A stretch of 64,000 nt of DNA from Gonapodya prolifera JEL478. Taxonomy: Eukaryota > Monoblepharomycota > Monoblepharidomycetes > Monoblepharidales > Gonapodyaceae. Position 1 is the stretch's first letter. Every line of letters starts with the position of its first letter. The stretch covers positions 1 to 64,000 of the forward strand of contig KQ965826.1 of NCBI GenBank assembly GCA_001574975.1. The letters run 5' to 3'. This document shows positions 23,901 through 35,565 of the stretch, piece by piece. Under the pieces are notes generated by a model. That model was not told where the DNA came from, ran no database searches, and saw only the letters and a program-made list of their open reading frames with translations. The position numbers and the translations under genes were made by a program.

Positions 23901-23920
23901 ATATCTATCGTCGACATCAT
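17955..23920 (-). CDS. Giant Sel1-repeat protein, 17 exons
   Basis: Exons, in transcript order: 23920-23451, 23388-23221, 23148-23009, 22918-22395, 22305-22182, 22089-22043, 21974-21455, 21391-21002, 20935-20828, 20768-20635, 20574-19919, 19859-18828, 18755-18727, 18657-18520, 18444-18338, 18268-18094, 18046-17955. All phases close, giving about 1617 residues. Residues 1-330 are low-complexity then helical (ITQELRNALKEPLDMIVG). Next come a Lys tract and an acidic Glu tract, a possible small domain (HRITYQVATIPNRPVSAGIL), and a second Glu/Lys-rich linker. The C-terminal 880 residues hold about 20 Sel1 repeats with the A-x-x-x-LG-x-x-Y/C-x-x-G pattern, for example AQNALGVCYQHGIGVEKD. Sel1 arrays form solenoid scaffolds, in fungi known from chitin-synthase regulators and ER quality control; which applies here is unknown. 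No transmembrane segment was seen. Confidence 0.88.
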
Positions 23921-24777
23921 GACCTAGCGGCATTTCCATCGATAAAGGAGATAGAACGTTGGTGGCATTGAAAGAAACGGCCGTCGTCAGTGAGTTCCAC
24001 CGCACGTGTCCGACGTCGGTTCAGCCGAGGAGTTCCTCACCTTTGTTTTCGCGCTGACGGCCCGCAGCGGTGCCTTGAGAATCTTTGCTGAAGCCTTCTC
24101 GCGCGCGCTCATCATTTCAGCGTCTCGCGGGTGTGTGGCTTGGGTGAGAGTGCGGTGAGTTCCTCGAAAGGTCGAAAGGGTCTCTGAAGGTGAAGACGGC
24201 CAGGAGTTCGTCCGAGAGACACACGGCTGGAGTAAGACGGAGTCCTGTGTTCAGATCCTGGTCGGTTTCCAGGTGTGGGAGTTCGCTGGTGCGGATAGTC
24301 AAAAAAAGCAAGACTTGTTGGCGTTCGTTTGGGCCAGCCCTAATCATTTCAACACCTTGCCGCACGGAAGCCTCACCATAGTCGATCACGATCGAGGGCT
24401 GCATTTCAATCACTCGATAAATTTTGACAGGTTTACAATGAGAAGAATATGTTGTCTGTTGTCGGGACCGAAATCAAGACCGTAGTGGCGGCGCGACGAC
24501 GGAGACCGGATCACAAGCGCGGACAACCTATATCCGCAACATTCAAGTGCTTGTCTTTGGAACGACACTTCGGCATTCATCATGAATATAATTTTATGAT
24601 AACCGACATCGCCTCACTTCCACCTTCAACCCGCGCTCAGGTGTCCTCTGAGTCCTTTCTTACGAGAACTCCAGAGTTTTCCGCACAGTCTGGAGAGGGT
24701 GGCACACATGATTCGGTCATTGAAGCCCAAAGTCACCCAATCATCCCCCCCCAAAACACACGCCAATTACCCGATCG
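23921..24777. other. Intergenic region with one weak ORF
   Basis: Upstream flank of the Sel1 gene. A minus-strand frame at 24117-24404 (MQPSIVIDYGEASV at its start) could encode about 95 residues but matches nothing I know. It lies 5' of the Sel1 gene on the same strand. Confidence 0.3.
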
Positions 24778-26397
24778 CCCTGTTTCCACCCCTCCGCCCA
24801 CCGATGACCACCACCTCCGGCGCCCTGGTCCTCACATCGGGCGAAATGTTCCAACTACACATCCTGTCCCATCTCCACCCCACTGTCATTTGGCCACTGC
24901 GCGCCACCTCACGCCTATTCAAGTGCGCCGTCGAAGACACATGACTTCACTCCTTCCACACGGCGCTACGCACGCGGAAGCCCCGGTACCTGAGGGACAT
25001 GTTCTGTTCTACCATGTACAGGATGCACGGTTGGGACTTCGTCATGGGCGTGCTTCTGGAGGCCAAGGATGAACTGGATTTCATGAACTTTACGGATATT
25101 GTGGGCACGGCGCCGATGCTGACGGCATTTGAGACGGGGCATTGCTGGCGCGTGCGGGAGCGGCAGGGCTTAATTCTCGTGTTGCGCAGTTTTTTAGGAG
25201 AGTTGCGGGGAATACGTCTTTGAAGGAGTACGAGGAGGGGCTTGTGTCGTTCACGGAGGATGGCAGTGAGGTGAGTTGACAGACGGGCAGCCGGCAGTCG
25301 CGTGTTGCTCGTGCCTGATCAAGTGACGTCCATCTCACCAACCCAGTCCCTCCCACTTCTTGATCCCCGCCACCTCGCCCGCCCACTCGCGAACCCACCA
25401 CATCGTAGCCGAGGCACTCCTCCCCTTCACACCCTCCGTCTCCACCGACTCCATCGAACTTATCTCCGATCACCTCGCCTCACGATTCGACAGCTGTGCC
25501 GCCCTCGACATCGTACGGACCCTCCTCGGCCACACAAACCAGCCCAACGCAACGGCGCCCTTTCTCCCCGTGGCTAGTGCCTTCGTGGCGGTCCTCACGG
25601 CGCTGCGCACGACGGGAACACGGCCAATCCACACCATCCTCCCTGGCCTCGCGACCGCCATATACACGGCCGCGCTCCCCCTCCCCGTCCCCGCGCGAAC
25701 ACTGACGCGACCCGAGTTCGCAACGCTGCTCCAAACATACATCCTCACGCCGGGGTTCCTCACTGTTGCTGAAGCGTGCTGTCTCGTTCACTGGACATAC
25801 CGTGAGATGCGGTCCCACCCGGTCATCCTCCAGTCCCGGCCCGAATTCTCCCCTGCCCACGCACTTCATGTGGTGGCACGTGGGACCTATGCGACGACCA
25901 CGGGTGTATGACGGGCCAGTCCATGCTCACCGGCCTTATGTCACGGGCCGACTTCAGCGTGGAGCGTATTGGGGTGCTCGTGGTCCAATTCCTCAGTGAT
26001 GCACCGCTGTCGCTCGCCAAGGGCCGCGTGTGAAGTCGCAGCGGCTGCGGGGCGGTTCGCCGTGCAATGCCCCGCAAGGAAGTCTGTCAATGTAGGGGCA
26101 GTTGTGGCGAATGCCGTATTGGGGTACGCAAGGGGCAAGACGGGAGTGGATGCCGTTCTTGTGGCGACAACCGTTCTGGTGACGATCGTGCGCGAGTATC
26201 GGCTTGACGACGTACCATCTCAGGTGATGATTGACGTGCTGGTGCGGCAGATGTTGAGCTTGCCGCTGCGGTGGAGCGATGTCGGGTGGGTCGTGGCGAG
26301 ATTGGGCATGTTGAGCGAGCAGGAGAGGGAGAACTTGGCGAATAAAGCTGAGGTGGTGGCTGCGGGGATTGCGAGAGGCGTGCGAGACGGTTCTTGA
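24778..26397 (+). pseudogene. Decayed F-box-like helical protein gene
   Basis: The head (from about 24804) reads FQLHILSHLHPTVIWPLRA, an F-box-like motif, then helical sequence. The frame is broken by a TGA just after CAVEDT (24942) and changes near 25195. A donor-like GTGAGT at 25271 and an acceptor before 25350 suggest a former intron. A long second block follows (SIELISDHLASRFDSCAAL) to about 25912. After two more frame changes come MLTGLMSRADFSVERIGVL and a final 120-codon frame ending at 26397. The whole resembles a helical-repeat F-box protein of perhaps 500 residues. Four or more breaks make it a pseudogene unless the assembly is poor here. Confidence 0.6.
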
Positions 26398-28386
26398 ACA
26401 GGTGCGACGTCATAGGATCAGGCCGGCTTGTGTTACTCTGTCTTGGATCACAAATAAAACCAGCAAACAACATTATCCGGATTGCTAGGATAAACATGAT
26501 TCAACTACGTTTTTAGCATTGGCACTTCCATCACTTTCCAGAAAGTTTTCCGTGCTTTGAATCACGGGGCGGCTTCCTCAGCATCCGTCAAACCAGTTCC
26601 AACATCGGCAGGATCGTATCCAAAAATATCGCCGACATTATCCAACGCTATTATACATTCGGGTCTCCCAAAAGACCCCATTCTACCTGAGAGACGAATT
26701 TTTATACGGAAAGGTCACTTATCCGTGCCCCACTCATGGAATGTCGTTTTTCACATACAATCTTCAGCGGGGGTGCAATCGCTTGCGTCCCAGCAGAACT
26801 TGCCATGAGTGACTTGCGGCGGAGGGCCGAGGCGCGGTACCCGGTGGATGGTATATGGAGCGCCCTTCAAGCGTGGCCGCGACGACCACGGTAAACGGCA
26901 GAGGGATAATCCCCAAGAGCTTCCTTCGTCGTGCCCTCTCTGAAAATTTTCTCCTTCTCCCGTTCTACTAAGTGCTGTTCCCTCCCATCTCCTCTTTCAA
27001 ACGCAGAAAAGAAAACGTCATTATTGGCATTATTACAAAACGTCAACCTCCCGTTCACGAAGAAAACGCGCTGGCTCCTTGTCTCTATCGTTGCCGGTGA
27101 CCGAACTCTTCATGAACTCTTGTTCGTCCATGGAACGTATCCGCACAACCCAGGGCCTCAAAGATGGGGTCGAGTTCCTTGATGCGTGCGCCGCGCAGGT
27201 CTTTTCTATCTCGGTGAATGGTGTGCATACGCTTCCATACGGGGCACCTTTCCTCGTCATAGCTTTGGAGTAGGTCAGGGGCACTCGCGCGACCAACCGC
27301 CAGCGGGCTTTGCCATGTTCCCTCCACGGACATGTTGGAGTCGAGGCGGTTTGAGGGAGGGTGATGCCGTACAGTACCTATCACTGTCGCACAGAACCAG
27401 GTCCATTGCTTCTTCGTCGTTGACTACGGGTGGGGGGTTGGTTGTCGGTTGATGTCGTATCGACACACTGAGTATCCTCCGTCCGCTCCAATGACGTTCT
27501 TAAGAGCCACTGACGGAGGAAAATGTCAGACGGAAACGGTAAACTCTGAATGTTTGGACTGCTGAGTTTATTATAAAGATTGCACCTGTCAGTCGTCAGA
27601 CGACTTTCAAGTTCACTCGAGGACTATTTTTCCTTCGTCAGTAGGCCCGCCTGCGCTCCGTCTCTTGAAACATTTGCGTATGCCAGCGTAGATACACGAG
27701 AATATGTGGATTAGGAAATTAGCGAAAGTGTAAACAGGCTACAAAAGTCTCGACTGTCGCAAGTCCGTCACTTCGTCCTGGCTAGGAAAAGCCCCGGTCC
27801 CCGCGATGCCATTTCACCATCTGCAGCTTCCAGAAAAGTTGAATTCAGTCGGGAGGTGACGTACAAGAAAATGTGGCACGGGCTGTGCACCTACCTCTGG
27901 GTAGTACACGAAGCCCATTCAGGAAGGCTGACGAAGAGCGCACAGGGGCAGCGAGGTGAGCGACACGACGATGCGATGAGCGCGGTGACGGGGATGGGAT
28001 CCGGGGAAGAGGCAAAAGAGGTAAGGAGGACTGTGACCGGGTGGAGGGAGGAAGACGATAGCGGGGTTGGCCGGGGGCAGACGGGAACCGATGCAGGAGA
28101 GCGAGTGACAGAGAGCGCCTGGAGTCACCGAGACAGCGCTGCGTGTGTGTCTTTTGCTAACCCAGATTCGCATCGACGTGCATCGCAGCTGCACACACTC
28201 CACTCCGCACTTTGCTCTTCCTAGCACGGTAACACATCACATTCGGTTCCGATTGAGTGGCGCATCTGGTATGTACTCTCGTCTTTGCGACTACATAAAG
28301 AGAAAAATGCACCCACATCGCTCCACTCTCGTGGCAGCCACAACCCTGCTCAAACCCACCCTTCGCATCTCACCACTCCACTCACC
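26398..28386. other. Gene-poor stretch with a small TIR element
   Basis: No convincing gene over 2 kb. It contains the TIR candidate at 27509-27642, and the last 300 bases form the upstream region of the GATA protein gene. Confidence 0.45.
27509..27642. mobile_element. MITE-like element of 134 bp
   Basis: The ends are inverted repeats of 15 bases with one mismatch: ACTGACGGAGGAAAA at 27509-27523 and TTTTCCTTCGTCAGT at 27628-27642. The inside is non-coding and contains further GTCAG/CTGAC strings. No clear target-site duplication was seen, so a non-autonomous DNA transposon is the best but not certain reading. Confidence 0.4.
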
Positions 28387-31043
28387 ATGGCATCGCTCAA
28401 CTCCTTGCATGGCCACGCCTCTCTTACCTACTCCCAGCACTCGTTCCCCCGCCCGGCGGGTGCGCCGCAATCTCCCGCCACCCGTCCTCCAAACCCGCCC
28501 TCCTCCACTCCAGCCTCATCCCACTACCCAACCCCCGCAATCCCATCCCCGCACCCGCCACCGCCAATGTCAGACTCGGACCTCCTTGTCGCCCGATCCG
28601 TCATCAACGGGCTTCTCATCGACCAAGACTCTGGCCCCTTCCTATTCGGCTCCGACCCCCCCTTGCGTCGAAAGCGCGACAACGCCTCATCCTCCCGCGC
28701 ATCCTCCCAACGTGCCACCTTAACCGTCGGAACGGCCGGGCTCGACATGTGGACCCCCCCGACATCGCTCTCCCCCATCCAACAACGCCTTGCGTACTAC
28801 CCCTCCATCCCACATCTCGTGCGCGACCTGCGCCTCATGTTTCGGCACGTGCGGCGACGGCTCGACCCGGGGTACGACTCGGACGCCGTGCAACGCAAGG
28901 CGAGCAGACTGGAAAACCGTTTGACGGAACAACTGGCCAGTCCCTTGGTACCCCCCGAAGTCCGCGTGTGGCTCGCGAGAGAAGGACTCATGCGCGCGTG
29001 GACGGAGGATGACGGCGAGATGGGCCCCGCGAGGCTCGATGCGGTCCCGGCTGTCGGTGGCGCTTCCGGAGGCCGTACTCCACCTATTCCTGGTCCTGGC
29101 CCTCTTGCTGGTTCTGCCGTCAACGTACCTCCTCCTCTGGCGTCTGGCCCTGGCCCAGGCATCGCCAAGCGCATGTCCTCCTCCTCCTCTCTCGGCAGCC
29201 TCTCCAAAAGCGCTTCCAACTCCCCGCGCACCTTCGGCACACAGAATTCCGGCACACATATCGTGTACGCAGCCGCCGTTCCGCCATCGCCAAACCCGCC
29301 GCCGCTGCCGTTGCCACTTCCGTCGCCGTCCGCGTCTCCACCATCCAACACGGGAGGTGGTGAGGTCACAGTGGATCCTCCGGCGCCCTCGCCAGCAGTT
29401 CCTCCCGAGGCTGTACCGTCGTTGGCACTGCTTCTTCCGACGCCGCCAATCGTCCCTCCCGCCCGCCCACAGAACCCGTCAAGCCCTACCCTCCTACCAG
29501 CTTCCTCACCATCCTCCCCCGCCCCCGTCCCAACTCCTGCTCCTGGTGTCGTGCACACCCCATCCACGCACCTCCTCGGCCCCACCTCCGACGAAAATAC
29601 TGGATTCCCTCTCGTTGGCCTCCCCAACGCGACTCCGACAAGTCCCACCAAACAACCCCGTCCCCCGATGTCACGCAAACGGTCCGAATCCGTCCGCGAA
29701 GACGAGCCCGCTGGGCCCAGGGTGTGTACATACTGCGGGAGTGGGAGTACGCCGATGGTGCGTTTTTCGTTGTTTTTGCGCCATGGTGTCTCGCTCACAT
29801 TTCCCCCACGCTACACCCCACCCAACACCAACAGTGGCGCCACGGGCCCCCACCATACGCGATCCTGTGCAACTCATGCGGTGTCAAATGGCGCCGTGGA
29901 AAGATACTCCCCGACATGCCACACACAAAGTACCGCCCCGGGAGTGGCCATTGGGCCAGCGGCGGGCCGGGTGGAAAGCCCAGGAGAGGGTCCAGTGGCG
30001 TGTGGGTCGGTGAAGACGGAACCAAGGAGAAGAGCGTGTCACCGCCTATGCCGAGTCAAGTGCTGGATCTTCCGCTTCAAACCATGTCTCCAGCTCGTGG
30101 CATACCAGGCGCGCTGCAGCCGCATCCCCTGCCATCGCCGCCCGTGCGAACTGTGCTCTCACCAGAGCTACTTCACACACCCCTCTTGTCCCCCGTCGTT
30201 ACAGCGGGCGTCGAGAAGAGGGTTGCGGAGGATAAGAAGCGGAGAGGGGATGAGCGTTGGAAGAGGGCCAATGAGGCTCGGTTTGTGGGTGCGGTTCAGG
30301 GCGTGGAGGGTGATGTGGAGATGGAGATGGAACAGGACGGGGCCGCTGAATTTGCACCCACTGCAACGACGGATTCGCCCATGGACGAGCACCATCACCA
30401 CACCCAAAACAGCAGCCCCCGCGACGACCGGCCCCGGCCGATGGCGCAATCATCGGCCAAATCGTCACGCATCAGGTCCAGGTCTTCGACGCCCGTTGAC
30501 GCGGCGGGTCCTGCCGGGGCCGGGCGGAGCGGTGTCGGTGCTGTTGCTGAGATGGTGGTGGGAGGAGACGTGTTGAGAAGGTCGCCGTCGCCTGTTGCGG
30601 ACGAGGAGGATGTAAAGGGCAAGGCCACAATCAGAAACGGGTACGATGACCCGCCCCCGTTGCCGACAGTCGAGGACGAGGTCATGGGAGATGCGGCCCA
30701 GGCGAGCGACGTCCAACCCCCGTCAGCAGCAGGTACCAACGAGCCACCGCCTGCCGCATCAACGCCGACCCCGACGCCATCACCCTCCATCACTACCCAC
30801 ATCTCGCTCGAGCACCGCACGACGATCCTGGCGCGCCGGCTCTCTCAACTCCCGCTCTCGCTGCTCCCCTCGGTCGTCAGTGTGCTGCTCACCCACATGA
30901 CCCCCGCCGAACGCGCGCGGTTCGAGAAGGGCGGTGCGGTCGAGTTGGATGTGGCACGGATCGGCATGGGCGGGTGGGAGGAGGTCGAAAGGGCTGTGGG
31001 CGTGGGAGTGGATCATAGCGGGTGGAAATACGGGGAGGAGTGA
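28387..31043 (+). CDS. GATA-type zinc finger transcription factor
   Basis: Two exons, 28387-29757 and 29835-31043, giving 859 residues. The intron (GTGCGT..CAACAG, phase 0) splits the finger itself: exon 1 ends VCTYCGSGSTPM and exon 2 starts WRHGPPPYAILCNSCGVKW. That gives C-x2-C-x18-C-x2-C followed by the basic WRRGK tail, the fungal GATA form. The N-terminal 450 residues are Pro/Ser-rich with one folded-looking part (IPHLVRDLRLMFRHVRRRL). The C-terminus has a helical segment (LEHRTTILARRLSQLPLSLL). The protein should bind GATA sites in the nucleus. The product regulated is unknown. Reading through the intron gives a longer false frame. The ATG chosen is the first with downstream codon bias; upstream frame lacks a good start. 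Confidence 0.88.
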
Positions 31044-33300
31044 GGCGCCCATGTGACGGGTGGGAAGGTTGGCGATGGAACGGGGAATGAAGGGACAAGG
31101 GACGGAGGGAATTAGGAAAGTAAAGGAAGGCAGTGTGGATTTCTTGCATTTGTGAATCTGTTTTGTTGCGTGACGAGGCGAGGGTCGGATGAGGATTGGA
31201 TATTCCCGCGGTCGTGGCATGCGGCGTGCGCGTACGTGTCATGAATGTGCTCCGGTGGAATCGTCCCACACGATCGAGTCCGGCTTCCCGGAAGCCCAGA
31301 AGTGCCCCGGGTAATTTGGCGCCGCTGTTGTGGTGATCACCTGCAGAGACAAGGATTTGCTGAACATCGTAGTAATAGGACTTTGCGTAATGAGATCAAT
31401 ACAATGAGTTTCGTTTCTTTCACATTTATAGGTCAATGGCGATTTAGTGGGAGGATAAATCACTTCACGCAGTCGGCTTTCGCCTGTGGAAAGTTTGAAT
31501 TGGACCTGAAATGCCGGGGCTATTGCGTATCGAAATGATATAGAGATCCTTCAAGTCTCCAAGGCAGGCTGGAATTGTCACAGCAAAGTTTGCTGGTATC
31601 CCATTCCGTGGAGTTGCATGATTTGCCAGTTTTTTTTTCCCACCCATGGAAAAGTCGTGGATTTCCACGCCTTTTCCCCGCCTTTTCCCCGGGGTGGAAA
31701 TTTCTATTGCGATTTTGTCACCTAAAATTCTAGCTAGAATTTTCCAATGGAAAATTGGGGTGTCGGCTTCGTGGAAAGGCCAGTGGTTTGACGCCCATTC
31801 CATCCTCATTCCACCCCATTTTCTACGTCTCCCACCCATCCTTTCGATTTTGTCGATTTCCGAGGGGGTGAAAGGCGTGGGTGTTGTGTTCGCGGGGAAT
31901 CCTTCACGGCAACAAAATTAACAAAAAACAGGGCGGTTTCCGTGAATACATATAGAGACACAATTAGTAAAAATCTGACCCAGACTGAATTTAAAATTAC
32001 ATTTGCTCTACTTTCTAGTCTGGGCGCGCAGAATTCGATTTTGCGCTTTGGTGGACTAGCTGTGCCACAAAAAATCCACCACTGCAGCACCAATTGTTCG
32101 AAACAGGGGTGCACGGGCGTCAAAACGATTGGAGAATCATAGGCAAAATCAGATTAGAGTACAAATGAGCTTAAGTACACCTGAATAAGCAACAATTATC
32201 TCCAATTATTTTCGCCACCAGTTGGGTGTTCCATGAACGGTAGAACTCCAAATCGGCAGAACATTCAACCTCAATTGCAAGTTCATTCCCCGTCAATGTG
32301 CCGCAGGAAGCCCAACGATTCTCACCAACCGGAGACTCCCACACCAAAATCGGCAAAAGTCGCCGATTCCGTGATTTCACGACGCGCCAGCCCGAAACAA
32401 TCTCACCTGCTTCTCGGCTCTCGGAATTGCCTGCCTCTTCTCGTGCACTGACAATGGTGTGAAGCTGTGCGCATCAAGGCATCGCACGTCGACTGTGCCA
32501 TCAGAATCAATGCAAAATTGGGTGCGATTCGCCTGGCATCATGTTTGGCAAGAAAGGGCCGTTTGGAATCACGTTGTGGCGCAAATTGCCATTGTTTCAT
32601 CAGGAGCACCCTCTCCATTGTCGCAGCATCACAAGGGCCCGGTGCAAGAGTGCGACGTATCCCGATGCAGGAGGCAATGGTGGGAGAATGACAGTTGTGA
32701 TTCAAAGTAAGGCGATTGACCACTCTGGGAAAGTTTGAGGGGACTCACATTGTCAGAGAAATGCAACAATGTATCTTTTCTATGACTGAAATACGACATT
32801 AGTGATCTTTTATAGTCGAAGGGGGCGCCAGTCAAAGGACCGTGGTCATCCCCCCTCCAAACCACCCCCTGCCACCCATCCCTTTGCACCTGCCATCCCT
32901 GCCCACCCCCTATGCCGCCATGTCTGCGCCTCACCTGACCTTACTGCTTTGGTCGCGCCAGCACTCCTGCCAGGCAGAACACCACCACAAGGCACTGTAA
33001 TCAACGTGAGCAGTGAAACTGTGACCGCTTCTCAATTTCCAGGTGGGCTTGAGCCATCAAGGTCATGGGTGCTCAATTGTGCCCTCAATGTGTACGCAAG
33101 AAGGGAATCGTGCAGATTGGACCAACACACTCAAGGATCTTGTTGCAAGAACATGCACTTTGTGGCTTGCCTTGAACGCTGCACTGCCCAAGACTCTGCC
33201 ATCCCTGGGGGCCTTGCCCACGACATGCTGGACCAGTTAAAACTGGGTCACCTGCTGTGTTCCAACCCCTTCCCACCCAACTGACAAAGAAATAAACCCA
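31044..33300. other. Gene-poor stretch with palindromes
   Basis: No gene recognised. Between 31620 and 31830 there are many inverted and direct repeats (see separate entry). From about 32900 the DNA grades into the CpG-poor, virus-like region. A plus frame at 32802-33284 is open for 160 codons but has no family resemblance. Confidence 0.45.
31640..31765. repeat. Cluster of perfect palindromes and short repeats
   Basis: Contains a 20-bp perfect palindrome at 31724-31743 (AAAATTCTAG and its complement), directly followed by ATTTTCCA-A-TGGAAAAT, a 17-bp hairpin. A direct repeat CCTTTTCCCCG occurs twice near 31670-31692, and GTGGA-TT-TCCAC near 31655. It could be a decayed hairpin-rich element or an origin- or regulator-like site. 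Confidence 0.5.
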
Positions 33301-33410
33301 CCAAAAAACGCAGTGTAATTGTCACTTTACAGCCAACAGACTAAGACTAATAATGCAATGTGTTACTGGTTTGTGGTTACATCTTGCCTTTCAATTGTGA
33401 CATTCACCAT

Positions 33411-35565
33411 TCATGTCTCCCGCCTTGAAACTTTCAGCTTGTCTTTGGGTTGGTGATGTGTTCCAGTGTAACCAGTCCATTGAGTGAAATGAGTAAGTCG
33501 AGCATGAAGATTCTCAAGAACTGGCACCAACACCAATGGGTTGCAGCTCAAAAAACAATCTTTCCTGAGCATCTTTGCAGGCAACTTCATGACCTTGATC
33601 TCCCCAGAGAGCATGGACAAGATAAACTTTAGCAAGTGATTGCATGCTTTGGTGTCTGGCTGGATTTGTTGCAAGACCTTCAAAATTTGTTGCTTCTCAT
33701 TGTTGTTTTGAGCATGCGGCTCAAAGTTGTAGCCAGTGCTCATGGTTACGTAGTCTTCAGGTCTGGCAGCACAAAAATAGTCATTCTCACCAGCCACCCA
33801 AGCGTTCAGATTGAGGATGCCATTATTGAATCCAAGAAGGTTCCAATTTAAGTCTCAAAGTCAAATGAATTCAGCTTCACAACAACAAAAGTGGAGTGTT
33901 GTCCGCCCCAGCACAGATCTCTGCTTTGAAGCATCCCCAATATCCTTTCAAACTGCTTGAATTCTCTTTGCTTTGTGGAGTTGTTCTTCTCATTGTAATG
34001 CACATATGCACAGTTGAGATGCTTTCTAAAGTCACTTCCACCAAGCATTTGACTGGTGGCTTCTGCATGGGTCAATGATATCCATTGCCTGTTCTGAAAA
34101 AGCATCCAGCTCCCAGAAGAATCTGATCCTTTCAAGTAGACAATGTTGGAGCTTGTATACTATGCATGGACAAAGCCAGCTATATCCTTGCCACCTCTGT
34201 CCAGTGCTCACAGAAATGCTTTATCAAGCAGTTCATTGTCAAAAAACTGAACACCATCATTGAGGAACTCCAATGGCCCAAAATCATTGTTGTTCACATT
34301 ATTGTTGATGGTTATGTTTGTCACAGTCAATTGCTGAATCACAACAAAGAACTTATTGAGATTTGCAGAATTCTCCAGGCTCACTGGCATGGCACCCATA
34401 GGAGGGGATCGATAACTGCACAACAGATGGTTGCACTGAATAGCTAGGCCATCATTGTTTGTAATTGCTACCAGTCGACTGTGTCCACAAACAAAGCATG
34501 TTGCACTCCCATAGTACAAGTTGAGAGCACCTTCAAATGTGTGGCCATCAGGCTTGTGCACCAGGGTCATACTGTCATTCCCTGAATGAACATCATTCAC
34601 CAAGGTCACAGCCTCCTGGCACACTTCATCAATCACTTCAGGCGACACAACCTGCTTTGGAAACACCTCTTCTAAAGCCTTCAGCCTTCAGAAGTTCAGG
34701 AGGCACCTTTCACAAACCCCATTTTTGGTCTTTGCAGGCTATTCCTCCGTTGTGACAACGGCGGGATATGATTCCATCGGCTGTCACATAAAGATATTGA
34801 TTATCCGATTTGTGCAGAGCTCTTTTGAAAAGACATGTCAGTTCAGAAGTAGAAATTGCATAACCATCGCCAAACCACTTGGTGGTTCCAATGGATGCAG
34901 GGACAAAGGCAAAGTGTTCAGTGATAAACTCTTTGAGAGTCTGGAGTTTGGACAGTATAAGCTCCCTCAATGACCACGTCTGGCCCTCCCCTACTACTAC
35001 GATGAGGGGCAGCTCTGCTGTTGCGAAGTGCTTCAGCAAGCCACTCTGGCATCTCAGCAAGCTCGCATTCCCAGGGGGATTTCTCCTCCAGCCAACTATA
35101 CCTCCTTCGCTCCGTTTCACCAGGAACGAGAAAAGAGGTAGGAGGGGCAATAATCATCCCTCCAGTCGACCTAACGTCCGCACACCCACCCAAGAGTGCA
35201 CTGGTTGATTTGATGTCAGCCAACGACTCATACCAACGAAAGTATAAGTGAAGACCTCCTCGCTGTGAACGAGTAGTTACCGTCTCAGGTCCGTTTTCGT
35301 CCTTCCTGTTTTGGACAAGGAACTCCGCCCACTTTTCGATATTGTCGATGTCGAGCACGATGATTCCAGAGAGCTGGCCAGTCTGGATGGCAATCCCTCG
35401 CAGTGGGTGTAGAGCGAGATCCTTTGCGGTCTCCATCGTGAGCTTCTGCCAGTTTGGCGGTGGCAAAAGATCCTTTTTGTTCCGGTCAACGTTCCAGCTT
35501 ACAGAGATAGGGAAGGCGACCCATCCGAGTCCCCAGTATGCATTGAGTTGCGATTGGGTTGACAT
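33411..35565 (-). mobile_element. Fossil viral primase-helicase (AEP plus D5/SF3 type)
   Basis: Remains of a replication protein of large DNA viruses and their relatives. The right part (34918-35565) is an archaeo-eukaryotic primase (PrimPol) domain: IIVLDIDN holds the D-x-D metal site and GLHLYFR the conserved His, followed by GGMIIAPPTS. The left part (33411-34666) resembles the D5_N / superfamily-3 helicase region, with a TGYNFEP-like block before the helicase. The element is broken, with roughly four or more breaks. The left part is almost free of CG while the right part is not, so the left is old or long methylated. Family: nucleocytoplasmic large DNA virus or Polinton-like D5 type; I cannot decide which. 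Confidence 0.7.

Noticed and set aside
28285-30576. 763-codon single frame over the GATA gene
   Set aside because: It reads through the intron and loses the second half of the zinc finger; the spliced form restores it.
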